Of a stretch of DNA of 64,000 nt, positions 55,956-64,000 are shown piece after piece. The notes below the pieces were generated by a model that was not told where the DNA came from, searched no databases, and saw nothing but the letters and a program-made list of their open reading frames with translations. This DNA is from Pedobacter aquatilis (GTDB lineage Bacteria; Bacteroidota; Bacteroidia; Sphingobacteriales; Sphingobacteriaceae). The number at the start of each line of letters is the position of its first letter. Positions within the stretch are counted from its first letter, which is position 1. The stretch covers positions 124,001-188,000 of the forward strand of contig NZ_JAUFPW010000009.1 of assembly GCF_030409415.1 (NCBI RefSeq), in the 5' to 3' direction. The translations under genes and the position numbers were made by a program.

Positions 55956-56390
55956 GTGAGTTTAGCGATTTGCTTACTACTTTGCTCTGCAGATTTTAGT
56001 GTTAAATTCAGTAGCATTATTTACTTTAAACTCACAACTCTTATTAAAAAAATTCTATTCATCGACGATGAACCTTCGTTACTAGAGGTTGCGCCACTGA
56101 TTTTTGATACATTCGATGTGCATGTTACAAGCGAATATGATTTAATATTTGACCTCATTGATAAAGTTGAACCTGATCTCATTATGCTTGATATTCTCCT
56201 AGGACCAACAAATGGCATTGATGTTTGTAACAGTATAAAGCAAAACGAGAAGTATTCAAATATTCCTGTTATTTTAATGACTGCTGGATTTCTACCAAAT
56301 AAAAGTAAACTGTGTGAAGCTGATGGTTTCATTGAAAAACCTTTTAATATCGAGGACGCTGTTGCTATTGTTAACATGTTAACGAGGTAA
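55956..56390 (+). CDS. response regulator receiver protein (single domain)
   Basis: The receiver domain has Asp37/Asp38 (FIDDEP), phospho-acceptor Asp79 (LIMLDILLG), Thr109 (LMTAG) and Lys128 (IEKPF). No output domain follows. The frame starts with GTG at 55956; about 30 residues precede the fold, and no ATG or TTG lies closer. The N-terminus may therefore be an artefact of a lost start. No histidine kinase is nearby. Confidence 0.75.
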   Translation: MSLAICLLLCSADFSVKFSSIIYFKLTTLIKKILFIDDEPSLLEVAPLIFDTFDVHVTSEYDLIFDLIDKVEPDLIMLDILLGPTNGIDVCNSIKQNEKYSNIPVILMTAGFLPNKSKLCEADGFIEKPFNIEDAVAIVNMLTR

Positions 56391-56489
56391 TGCTTAGCAT
56401 TTTAAACTTACACCCTCGTTTGTATTCTAAAATTTACAAAACATATTTACCTGTATACAGGTAGTTAAGGTAATAAATCATCCTTTTAA

Positions 56490-56720
56490 ATGTTTAGAAT
56501 CCCCCCTAATGGAACAAGGATTATCCATCTTGAAGACCACACCATTAACATAACACGCTTAGACTTCAACACCTTTCAGTTTAGAATATACAATGGAGGA
56601 GACTATACTTGCAGAATTTTGTTTAGCAACAATGTTTGGTCTTTGCCGCAAGGTATAACTATTCCGGAAAAGGTGCGGGAATTTTTAGTAACCAACCTGA
56701 AGGTTCCTATAATTTCATAG
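56490..56720 (+). CDS. small hypothetical protein, tandem paralogue A (76 aa)
   Basis: MFRIPPNGTRIIHLEDHTINITRLDFNTFQFRIYNGGDYTCRILF. It aligns with the next gene (GTRI, TI.I.R.D, FRIY, then Trp and Pro positions). The pattern is of beta strands; no family is recognised. Both are ATG-started and on the same strand. Confidence 0.6.
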   Translation: MFRIPPNGTRIIHLEDHTINITRLDFNTFQFRIYNGGDYTCRILFSNNVWSLPQGITIPEKVREFLVTNLKVPIIS

Positions 56721-56884
56721 AATTAGATACTGTCATTTAGTGTTATTCCAATTATTACTAAATTGTAAGGCAGCAAAATTATTTATCAGCATTTAAACAT
56801 TACAACCTTTAAAAAACAATAAAGATATTTGTCTGTTGTGTTTTTCAATTCCTAAAGGATTAACTAGCCAATAATAATATCATA

Positions 56885-57130
56885 ATGTTCAATAACTCGG
56901 ATCCAGGTACCCGGATTGTTATGTATGACAATCGTACTATAATTGTAAGCCGAGTTGACCCAAAACTACCACAATTCCGAATTTATATTGATAGCTCATA
57001 CTTTGGCATTCTAGAACTAAAGGGTGATGAATGGCTGCATACAACAAGTTTCATTTTGCCCAAAGGCGTGTTTAAGCTTATAGTTGAAAGATTAGCTGTG
57101 TGGAAATGGACACAATCACGCAGCGTATAA
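56885..57130 (+). CDS. small hypothetical protein, tandem paralogue B (81 aa)
   Basis: MFNNSDPGTRIVMYDNRTIIVSRVDPKLPQFRIYIDSSYFGILEL. It shares GTRI.....TI.VSR.D....FRIY with paralogue A, and W.....LP near the end. Function is unknown. The divergence between the copies, with the pattern kept, argues that both are or were real genes. Confidence 0.6.
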   Translation: MFNNSDPGTRIVMYDNRTIIVSRVDPKLPQFRIYIDSSYFGILELKGDEWLHTTSFILPKGVFKLIVERLAVWKWTQSRSV

Positions 57131-57435
57131 TAGTCGCTGCGGTGGATAGAATAAGTTCTCACATCAAGAATTCATTTGACAAATATCAATAATCAATATG
57201 ATAAAATCTAAGTAATGAGCAGTTCTGGCACTTGTAATTCTACAAGCTGTAGTCGTATTTTTGTGCGAAGGCCATCAGTTACCGAACATCGAACCTTTAG
57301 GATCTAAACTAGCAAGACTAGAGCGTAATGATTTGCTTATGTTATTGGGGCTTTTACTATTTATCTCACCTCGAGTGACTGCCTCCGAAAGCACTTCATG
57401 CTCGGTTTTCCTAGTATTACTCTAACCAAAAATGA
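57131..57435. other. gap without a recognised gene
   Basis: 305 bp between the + strand paralogue B and the - strand membrane protein. A short CTTGTAATTCTACAAG palindrome lies near 57231. Nothing else was seen. Confidence 0.4.
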
Positions 57436-57837
57436 TTAATGCTTGCCCTCAATATAAACACCAACATAATGGCGCCAAATAGCGTAGCCTCCATAAGCGA
57501 AAACGAGAGAGAAAATGAAAAATATGAATCCCGTTTTATACCTGTTTATCGGCTTAAAACTAAAAAACGCTAGAGAGAAGCAAGCCCCGAATAAAGAAAC
57601 GAAATAGCCGATTGTGCATATCCGATTAAACAATGCAAGATTTCTAACATAAATATTATTGGGATAGTATATTTCATTTGTTGGAATAACATTAGCACCG
57701 TCTTGGGCCGTAAACAACCCATCCCTCATGAAATAGTAAATACCTAAAGGTCCTACAAAGGGCATTATTGAAAATAATAATAACTGCAATGCACAATAGG
57801 ATATGATAACAATATAGATTATTTTGAGAGCTTTCAT
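57436..57837 (-). CDS. hypothetical membrane protein (133 aa)
   Basis: Three hydrophobic helices (about 6-26, 72-93, 101-120) with LLLFSIMPFVGPLGIYYFMRDGL between the first and second. Start ATG. No family recognised. It lies within the element. Function unknown. Confidence 0.55.
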   Translation of the reverse strand: MKALKIIYIVIISYCALQLLLFSIMPFVGPLGIYYFMRDGLFTAQDGANVIPTNEIYYPNNIYVRNLALFNRICTIGYFVSLFGACFSLAFFSFKPINRYKTGFIFFIFSLVFAYGGYAIWRHYVGVYIEGKH

Positions 57838-58007
57838 CGTGGACTAAATCAGGTTGCACTAAAATTAACTATTTCTTTTTTATGTTCATTATCCGCTACA
57901 CGCTTGCCCGCGTGTATGGACTCAAAAAACTCAATTATTTTTAACTCTATGTTGAAAATTATCGCAGGCAATTTTAATTATTGTGTAGGAAATGACTAAT
58001 ATTATAC

Positions 58008-58634
58008 ATGGATAAATTAAGCCTACACGAAACATTCAGAATTTATTTACCTGGCTTGTTATTCTGCATAACCTCCTATGCCCTGTTTTTAGATACCACT
58101 AAAGAAATTGGGCAGGTTTTAATCCCAGCCCTATTTGTAGGGTTTGCGATAAACGTACCTCTATACACAATTGGAAAGTTCTTTTTCAATTATATCAATG
58201 ACCGTTATACAATCAACATTAATAGAATAGAAAGAACTTTCGAACAACATCAATCAAACATTTTGAGACAGAAGCACAAACAATTTAAAGCCCAACTAGG
58301 TGAGTACGATATTGATATTGATGACGTTACAAAACTAGGGTTAATGTTCAGTACACAGGCTCTTTTGTCAAGAAATTATGATGGTTCAGAAACATCATCA
58401 TTTCGGATGCCCAAATCGCTGGGAGTGATGTGTTTTAATTTCTCTATACTATCATTGGCAATACCTATTGTCTTTTTACTTTATGCTTTGATAACTTTAA
58501 ATGCATCAAAAGAAAAAACGTTCAGGTCTTTGATGATTTCATTGGCTCTATCTTCAAAGTCTGCAAGCTTCTTTTTTGCCTTCTGCATATCGACATCATT
58601 ATTCATGTTCCGGCCAGTAAGCAACTTTGCATAA
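58008..58634 (+). pseudogene. truncated membrane protein fused to antisense integrase sequence
   Basis: Residues 1 to about 162 read as a plausible membrane protein (hydrophobic helices at 15-28, 37-60 and 143-165, with a coiled-coil middle RIERTFEQHQSNILRQKHKQ). From about 58495 onward the frame runs antisense through the integrase remnant, so the last 45 residues are not native. A deletion joined two unrelated genes tail to tail. The native C-terminus is lost. Confidence 0.6.
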
Positions 58635-58765
58635 TCCTTTTCAGTAAATGAATAACCGGTATTTATAAAGATAGATTTTCTCTGATGAGAAATACGAAGC
58701 CTTACGCGGTAAGTGCCATCAATCAATTCAAACCTTTTATCAAGAAACTTTGCAACGTTAGCCAT
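58481..58765 (-). pseudogene. tyrosine recombinase (integrase), N-terminal remnant
   Basis: From ATG 58765 the frame reads MANVAKFLDKRFELIDGTYR, then VRLRISHQRKSIFINTGYSFTEKDYAKLLTGR and ANEIIKDLNVFSFDAFK. This is the typical arm/SAM-like N-terminus of Bacteroidota phage-type integrases. It stops after about 94 codons at the junction near 58495, so the catalytic domain (R-H-R-Y) is missing. It lies next to attR and points inward, as in an intact element. Confidence 0.85.
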
Positions 58766-58781
58766 AGCCAAAATTAACCAC

Positions 58782-58813
58782 TTGCACACACAATTGCAAA
58801 CATATTGCACACA
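58782..58813. repeat. arm-type sites, right copy
   Basis: 58782-58803 matches 53088-53109 at 21 of 22 bases. A further TTGCACACA follows at 58805-58813. They lie 17 bp upstream of the integrase start. Candidate integrase-binding arms. Confidence 0.6.
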
Positions 58814-58834
58814 TACTAAAACACCCACAAATAA

Positions 58835-58868
58835 AAAACCCCTTTAACGTATATCTAAAGGGGCTTAA
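58835..58868. terminator. hairpin inside the right end of the element
   Basis: CCCCTTTA (58839-58846) pairs with TAAAGGGG (58856-58863), with A-rich and T-rich sides. Probably a bidirectional terminator. Confidence 0.7.
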
Positions 58869-58916
58869 TTATTTTTAGAAATGTTTGAAAACAGTTACAA
58901 ATTACCACAATTTTCC

Positions 58917-58935
58917 TTCTGATGGAAAATTCATT
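58917..58935. other. attR core of the integrative element
   Basis: Identical 19 bp to 53018-53036. In minus-strand sense it starts a 10-codon frame MNFPSEGKLW that stops at once. This is the truncated gcvH start left behind. Confidence 0.85.
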
Positions 58936-59023
58936 AGTATATAATTATTTGTTTATCAAAAAGTTAAGTTAGATAATTCTGGGCTATTGCAAAAACTTTA
59001 AATGTTAGTGCGCTTTCTTGGCT

Positions 59024-59054
59024 CAAAAATACAATTAAGTTTCGCTATTAGCAA
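59024..59054 (-). promoter_or_regulatory. orphaned original gcvH promoter
   Basis: On the minus strand TTG (59054-59052), 20 bp, TATTTTTG (59031-59024). It faces the truncated gcvH start at attR and mirrors the element-borne promoter at 53138-53168. Confidence 0.65.
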
Positions 59055-59227
59055 TTGAAGTTAAACTAACTTATAATGTTTTTAAAAGGTTACACAGGAC
59101 TTTAAAGCACACTATGACAGTTTGAATTTGATAATTTATTTTGATATATTGATATTATATTCATATTGACTGTTTTTTAACCAAATAAACACCTTCAAGT
59201 TAATAAACTGTGTCAAAATCTAAATTT

Positions 59228-60742
59228 ATGATTAATAAGAACTTAATCTTTACCATCTCATTTACATTGTTCGCCTTAAAAACTTTTTGCTTCCAGAAAA
59301 TTAGTAGCGATAGTACAAAACTCACTATTGTTATTCAAAACAGCACACAAAACCCGATTTTAATAGGTAGTGGAAGAAGCTATTTAAAGCTTAAGGACTA
59401 CGAAGTGATTTCTCATAAAAAGAAAGATACACTACAGTTATCAATCACTGGTACAGAATTTATTTGGTATAGTCATAAGGGTGTTGAAAAGGATACTTTG
59501 TTAATTAGCGCAGGAGACACTTTAATTTTAAATTCAAATGCTACTGCTATAAAATCAATTGTTAAATACAAAGATGCAACCTTTATAAACAGGCTTTCAT
59601 TGTTTCAAGAATTCATCAAAAGTTCAGAGTATGTCTCATTAAAATACCGCATTGATTCCTTAAAAAACCTTTTTTATGGAACTAGCGATACAAAGCCAAC
59701 GGAATTTTTTGGAGATTTTGATTAAATGTCAATGTCTCCATTAAAGGTAAATTACAATTTTTATGAAAGAAATAAGCCAACCTTTATTTTGCTAACCAAT
59801 TTATTGGAAGAGCAATATGTTAAAGACAATAATTTTATATATAATAATCAGGATGTTTTAGGGCAAGGTCTATATAATGCACTAAGTTATCAACTGCGCA
59901 ACAAATTTACGATTCAGCATAAGTTGTTATATAGAATGTTTCGGGACAGCAATGTTTTGGAAACAGTTTATAATAAAGGTATAATGAATGATAACCTTTT
60001 AAAGAACTCATATTCCATGTCAATTCTAGGAACTTATCTAGAAGATGTTATTCTCAAAGGGATATCAAATTTCTCAAAATCTAGAGAATATTTGGATTAT
60101 AAAGAGGCATACGATGGGATTCCTGATTCGCTTGATAACAACCTTAAAAAATATTGCAGGTTTATTTGTATCGAAAAAATGGTAGAATTTGGAGAATCTA
60201 TAAAAGATCTCTCCAGATACTATTCAGATTTTAAAACAAGATATAAAGATGCTAGCCTAAATTCCTATTTAGATAAAAAATTTCAACTGAATTTACAGAG
60301 TGAGTTGAACGATCAAAATGATGTAAAACTTATTTCTTCAGCAGGTCAAATTACTTCACTAAATAAGATTATTAAATCATCAACAGGCAAACTTATTTAC
60401 GTTGATTTTTGGGCAAGCTGGTGCGCCCCATGTAGAGATGCAATGCCTGCATCTAGGAAACTTGCCGAAGCATTCAAGACAAAAAAGATAATTTTCATAT
60501 ATCTTTCAACAGACAAAAATAATGACGAATGGCTTAAAGCAGCTCATTTAGAAAAGATTAACAATGTGTCACATAGTTACAGAATTCTAAATAATGGAAC
60601 GTCAAAATTTTTAAAAGAAATAAAATTAAGTTCCATACCTCGTTATCTACTCTTTGATAAAACAGGCAAACTGTTGTATGCAGATGCGCAAGGACCAGAA
60701 AGTCCCGATTTAATTAAAATTATCAATAATAATCTTAATTAA
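59228..60742 (+). pseudogene. TlpA-like thioredoxin protein split by one in-frame TAA
   Basis: From ATG 59228 (signal peptide MINKNLIFTISFTLFALKTFC), a first part runs to a TAA at 59723-59725. The same frame continues at once with ATG 59726 to 60742. The second part carries a thioredoxin domain with Cys233/Cys236 (FWASWCAPCRDAMP, numbered from 59726). Read through, it is one exported protein of about 504 residues, the usual size of Bacteroidota TlpA/AhpC-type oxidoreductases with an N-terminal DUF4369-like part. Either the gene is broken or the second half is translated separately, without a signal. Confidence 0.75.
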
Positions 60743-60778
60743 ATCTAAGCATTTTATCTATTCAATTTTGTTAATTTG

Positions 60779-63700
60779 CTAATTCAGCGTAAACCTCAAA
60801 CTAAAACCAAAATTACTAAACGATGTATTAAACGTTTGCGACGTATATGGTTTAGTGATGTTTGAATCGTAAAATAACCTGATGTTAAACTTCTGGTTTA
60901 ATACATAATCAATAGTTGGTCTAAGCGTAATATTTTTTGCTCCAGAAGACACTTCCCTTTGTGCAACTTCTTGATTATTTCCATCGGTAACTGTTCGGTA
61001 AATAACTGTTTTATTGTCTCTAATGGCTACATCCAGTTTGAAATCCATGTTGTTATCCATCTTTAAACTTTTAAACCATCCAAAAGGAAAACGGAATTTA
61101 TTGGTACGATATCCAAATCCAACAACAATATTATTTTCGGAAAGTTGCGCCAACTGACTATTCGTTAAACTTAGACCCAAGAGTCGCGAACGGTTTAATT
61201 CGATGTTTGCCGTGATGTTATTTTTTAAACGCGTATCTATACCAATTAATGGAGAAAAGTATTCTGAAACGGTAACCTGAGCAAACTGAAATTGTGGTAA
61301 AAAGTTATTATTAGCATCTCTTGTACTTACAAAACCATTATTCTCCTGATAGCGAAGTAATGAATTATAACCATTTATGTTATATGCAGAACGATAACCA
61401 TGTTTAATATCAACTGATGAAAATCTATCTGCAATAAATGGAACTTTTGTTAATCCATTATAAGTTAAACTCCAGTTTGGCAATGGAATTTTAGGGAAAG
61501 AACTCAATTTAGAATTACTTGCATCTTTACCCGAATAGGCCGCTAAAAATGCAGCAATAACCACATCTTGACTTTCCTTACCATAACCATCTGCATAGCC
61601 ATTTGTACTACCTGAAGAGTTTGGATTTTGTCCGCCTAAACGCCTCGACATGACCATTCGGTTTGATATAAACCTGTTGTATAATGTAGAAATTGTACTT
61701 GCGTTATTTTCTTTAAAAGCTGTTCCGATTGCGATGTATGATATACTGTAATCTCCGGTAGTAATTGCGCTTAAGTTTTCAAATGAAGCTACACTTGCCA
61801 CATACCTGAAATTAGTAGAAAAGTTTCTGGTTTGTGCCCGATTTGCCCTCAACGTAATTCGTAAATCTTTAATCGGCTCTATTTGACTTGTTAACTGAAA
61901 ATCTTCTCGAAGCGTATTTACATATTGCTGCGTTTGAAGTGTATCTGTTGTTAACCAGCCATTATTTAGCGCCATATCTCTTATATCTCGCTGGCTACCA
62001 AACACAAATCCTAATCCTGGCGCTCCGGTAACATTATCAATTCCCAAATATCTGGTTCGTGGTAAATAACCTGGTAAAAATGTACCCTTTGTTTGTACAT
62101 AATTTACGTTCACATTTTTTATGCTCGTTAAAAGGTTGATAAAAAATTTCTTTGCACCACCGCCTTCTTCACTGTTATTCGCATTGCGGATAAAACCAAA
62201 CTTACTATAAAGGCTGTTCAAATTAAATGTTGGATTTACCTGAATATTCCTGCTGTTTTGAACGGTGTTACCTAAGTTAATATTCGGATCATTCAATGTT
62301 GCTAACGGTTCTGTTTGCCAGTTAAAGTTTGTGCCGTATTTCGTTAATACCGTAACCCAGTTTAAACCAGGTATTTTATTAATTGGTACAGCATAAGTTA
62401 CATTTAGGTTATGGTTGTAATCTGTTGTCCTACCCAAACGCTTTAAATTCTGCCAAACGGTATCTCTCTTTAAACCTTCAATTCTGCCATCAGGTTCATC
62501 AATTATCGAATAATTTGTTGCATTAAAATCGAGCTGTAAAGAACGTGTTAAATTCCAGGCGATTCCATACAAGCGGCTCATTCTGAAATTTTTATTAAAA
62601 GTTGTTCCATAGCCACTTTGTAATAAAGGAATGGTATTATTCGGATCGTTATTTCTCAGGGTATTTTCGGAATATAATCTATCCACATCAACACGGAAAT
62701 TAATGGCACTCGGTAAAATACTAAAGTTGAAATCCCTCAGTATAGAAAGCATGTTCGACTTTATAATTTTTTCAAAAGGCGCATAACTTTTCGCTTCTTT
62801 CGAATAGCTGTACTGTAAAGAACCGCGGTAGTTATTCTGGATACTACTTTGATTTATAAAATCGCGATGATCGAATTGCGTATAAGCATAGCTTGCCGAG
62901 AAATTTTCAACATCCCAAAGTCGAACTGGCTTAGTATTATTCGTTCGTTCTTTTCTAACATTTGTAAAGTTTATGCCTCGCCTAACCGTATAATCTTGTG
63001 CAAAATTTAATATCGAATCCTTTTGCTCTTTCGTTGCCTGATCAAGTGCATTCTTCAATTCAATATCAGGCGTTTTTGGATTATACTGAGGCGTTGCAAC
63101 CTGTTTAGAATAGCTTACAAACATTGGTATTTTTACACCAGATTTCTGAGGCAAAAACTTACCCAATTCAACCGCTGAAGAAACATCCAGCAAAACATTA
63201 TCTGCTCGATTTCTTTCACTAACACGAGAATCAATAGAACCAAAACCGATGGATGATTTACTTCCCGAAATATTTACATCAGCAAAATCTGCTAATTTCA
63301 AGTTTAATCTGGCAGTTGCCGCCCAACCTCCACGCTCATCAAACTCCGTTAATCGCAACTCATTAAACCACACTAAAACACTTTTATCTAAACCATCATC
63401 ACCTTCCGGATCAGCTAAATTTCTCAGCGGATTCTTAACCCCCAACATGTAAATTCTAACCTTGCTCATATCTGGTTGTCCTTTTACAATAATCGTCCGC
63501 ACACCATCAGAATATGTAAAAGGCTGATTTATTGGCCACGGTTGTCCGTTAGGCTGTTTTGCAACATTACGGGCGAGTTTGGCATTTTGAAATAATAGCA
63601 AATCAATATCCATTCGGTTTGCTTCTGGCCAAATTGCATCTGGGTCAGAAGTTCCGGGTGTTGTAATTTTTAACGGAATAACATATTCATAATAGTTATC

Positions 63701-64000
63701 CTGATTATCAGTTCCAATTCTTAAGAAAGCAGATACATCGCCATCATTCAAAATCTGATTATTTATCGCCTCCGCGTGAATAAATATTTCCAAACGCTTA
63801 TATGAGCGGAAATCGCTGTAAGCAGTTTTAAAGGCAGCACGCCCGTATCCATCCCTCAAAGTTTTTACGGTAACCGCTAAAGATTGCTCATTTAAACGGG
63901 TATCTCCGCGGTAATTGCTATAATCTCTCTCACGGATAATTCCCGGCGGAGTAACGTAAGGAATTGGTGTGCGTCTTCCGTTTTCTTCAATATTTACGGT
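60779..64000 (-). CDS. sprA: cell surface protein SprA (partial; 5' end outside window)
   Basis: The frame is open to the window edge and continues upstream of the first Met as DTRLNEQSLAVTVKTLRDGYG, preceded by PPGIIRERDYSNYR, a string typical of SprA. SprA is the very large outer-membrane translocon of the type IX secretion system and is needed for gliding in some relatives. The C-terminal 1070 or so residues are present and the normal stop is seen (FSLRFTLN). Strands of the barrel alternate through the region. Only the N-terminal half is missing, through window truncation. Confidence 0.88.
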   Translation of the reverse strand, partial: TVNIEENGRRTPIPYVTPPGIIRERDYSNYRGDTRLNEQSLAVTVKTLRDGYGRAAFKTAYSDFRSYKRLEIFIHAEAINNQILNDGDVSAFLRIGTDNQDNYYEYVIPLKITTPGTSDPDAIWPEANRMDIDLLLFQNAKLARNVAKQPNGQPWPINQPFTYSDGVRTIIVKGQPDMSKVRIYMLGVKNPLRNLADPEGDDGLDKSVLVWFNELRLTEFDERGGWAATARLNLKLADFADVNISGSKSSIGFGSIDSRVSERNRADNVLLDVSSAVELGKFLPQKSGVKIPMFVSYSKQVATPQYNPKTPDIELKNALDQATKEQKDSILNFAQDYTVRRGINFTNVRKERTNNTKPVRLWDVENFSASYAYTQFDHRDFINQSSIQNNYRGSLQYSYSKEAKSYAPFEKIIKSNMLSILRDFNFSILPSAINFRVDVDRLYSENTLRNNDPNNTIPLLQSGYGTTFNKNFRMSRLYGIAWNLTRSLQLDFNATNYSIIDEPDGRIEGLKRDTVWQNLKRLGRTTDYNHNLNVTYAVPINKIPGLNWVTVLTKYGTNFNWQTEPLATLNDPNINLGNTVQNSRNIQVNPTFNLNSLYSKFGFIRNANNSEEGGGAKKFFINLLTSIKNVNVNYVQTKGTFLPGYLPRTRYLGIDNVTGAPGLGFVFGSQRDIRDMALNNGWLTTDTLQTQQYVNTLREDFQLTSQIEPIKDLRITLRANRAQTRNFSTNFRYVASVASFENLSAITTGDYSISYIAIGTAFKENNASTISTLYNRFISNRMVMSRRLGGQNPNSSGSTNGYADGYGKESQDVVIAAFLAAYSGKDASNSKLSSFPKIPLPNWSLTYNGLTKVPFIADRFSSVDIKHGYRSAYNINGYNSLLRYQENNGFVSTRDANNNFLPQFQFAQVTVSEYFSPLIGIDTRLKNNITANIELNRSRLLGLSLTNSQLAQLSENNIVVGFGYRTNKFRFPFGWFKSLKMDNNMDFKLDVAIRDNKTVIYRTVTDGNNQEVAQREVSSGAKNITLRPTIDYVLNQKFNIRLFYDSNITKPYTSQTFNTSFSNFGFSLRFTLN

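Overview
This window looks like chromosome of a Bacteroidota bacterium, most likely in or near the Sphingobacteriaceae (Pedobacter-like). The basis is the AT-rich sequence, many promoters of the TTG / TAnnTTTG type used by Bacteroidota sigma factors, weak or absent Shine-Dalgarno sequences, an SprA-type outer-membrane translocon, an IPExxxVDY-family protein, three large outer-membrane beta-barrel proteins with an N-terminal carboxypeptidase-regulatory-like domain, and a yicC-gmk-nadD cluster. No rRNA operon or CRISPR array was seen.

Layout. 1-9000 is housekeeping: an RsmI-like methyltransferase, yicC-gmk-nadD, rnc-fabF-acpP, an IPExxxVDY protein and pyruvate kinase. At 9000-9446 a tRNA-Ser(GGA) is preceded by a broken copy of its own 5' half and a decayed GIY-YIG nuclease gene. 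9.5-30 kb holds exported enzymes (DPP-IV-like peptidase, GH3 hydrolase), a TatD hydrolase, tcdA, an AddAB-like helicase-nuclease pair split by an outer-membrane barrel gene, a REP-associated tyrosine transposase with its palindromic repeats, and pdhB. 30-43 kb holds tex, an MscS channel, pnuC-nadR for nicotinamide riboside salvage, an ORF6N pseudogene, rplM-rpsI-rpsB-tsf, nagA, pyrH-frr, and two unusual tRNA-like genes. 43-53 kb holds an Lrp/AsnC regulator, feoAB, two paralogous outer-membrane barrels, a VanZ-like protein and gcvH.

53.0-58.9 kb is a decayed integrative element inserted in the first codons of gcvH. A 19-bp core flanks it. It carries a replacement gcvH promoter, an excisionase-like gene, iteron-like repeats, AlkB, a response regulator, small unknown proteins and an integrase cut down to its N-terminus. 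59-64 kb holds a TlpA-like thioredoxin gene split by one in-frame stop, and the 3' part of sprA, which runs off the window.

Strongest leads for something new: (1) two tRNA-like genes at 42601-42948 with GUC anticodons and very long variable arms, with compensatory base changes between the copies and their own promoter and terminator; (2) the gcvH promoter-swapping element; (3) the tRNA-Ser/GIY-YIG arrangement, in which the tRNA promoter now lies upstream of the inserted material. Many intergenic gaps hold degenerate copies of palindromic repeat families.
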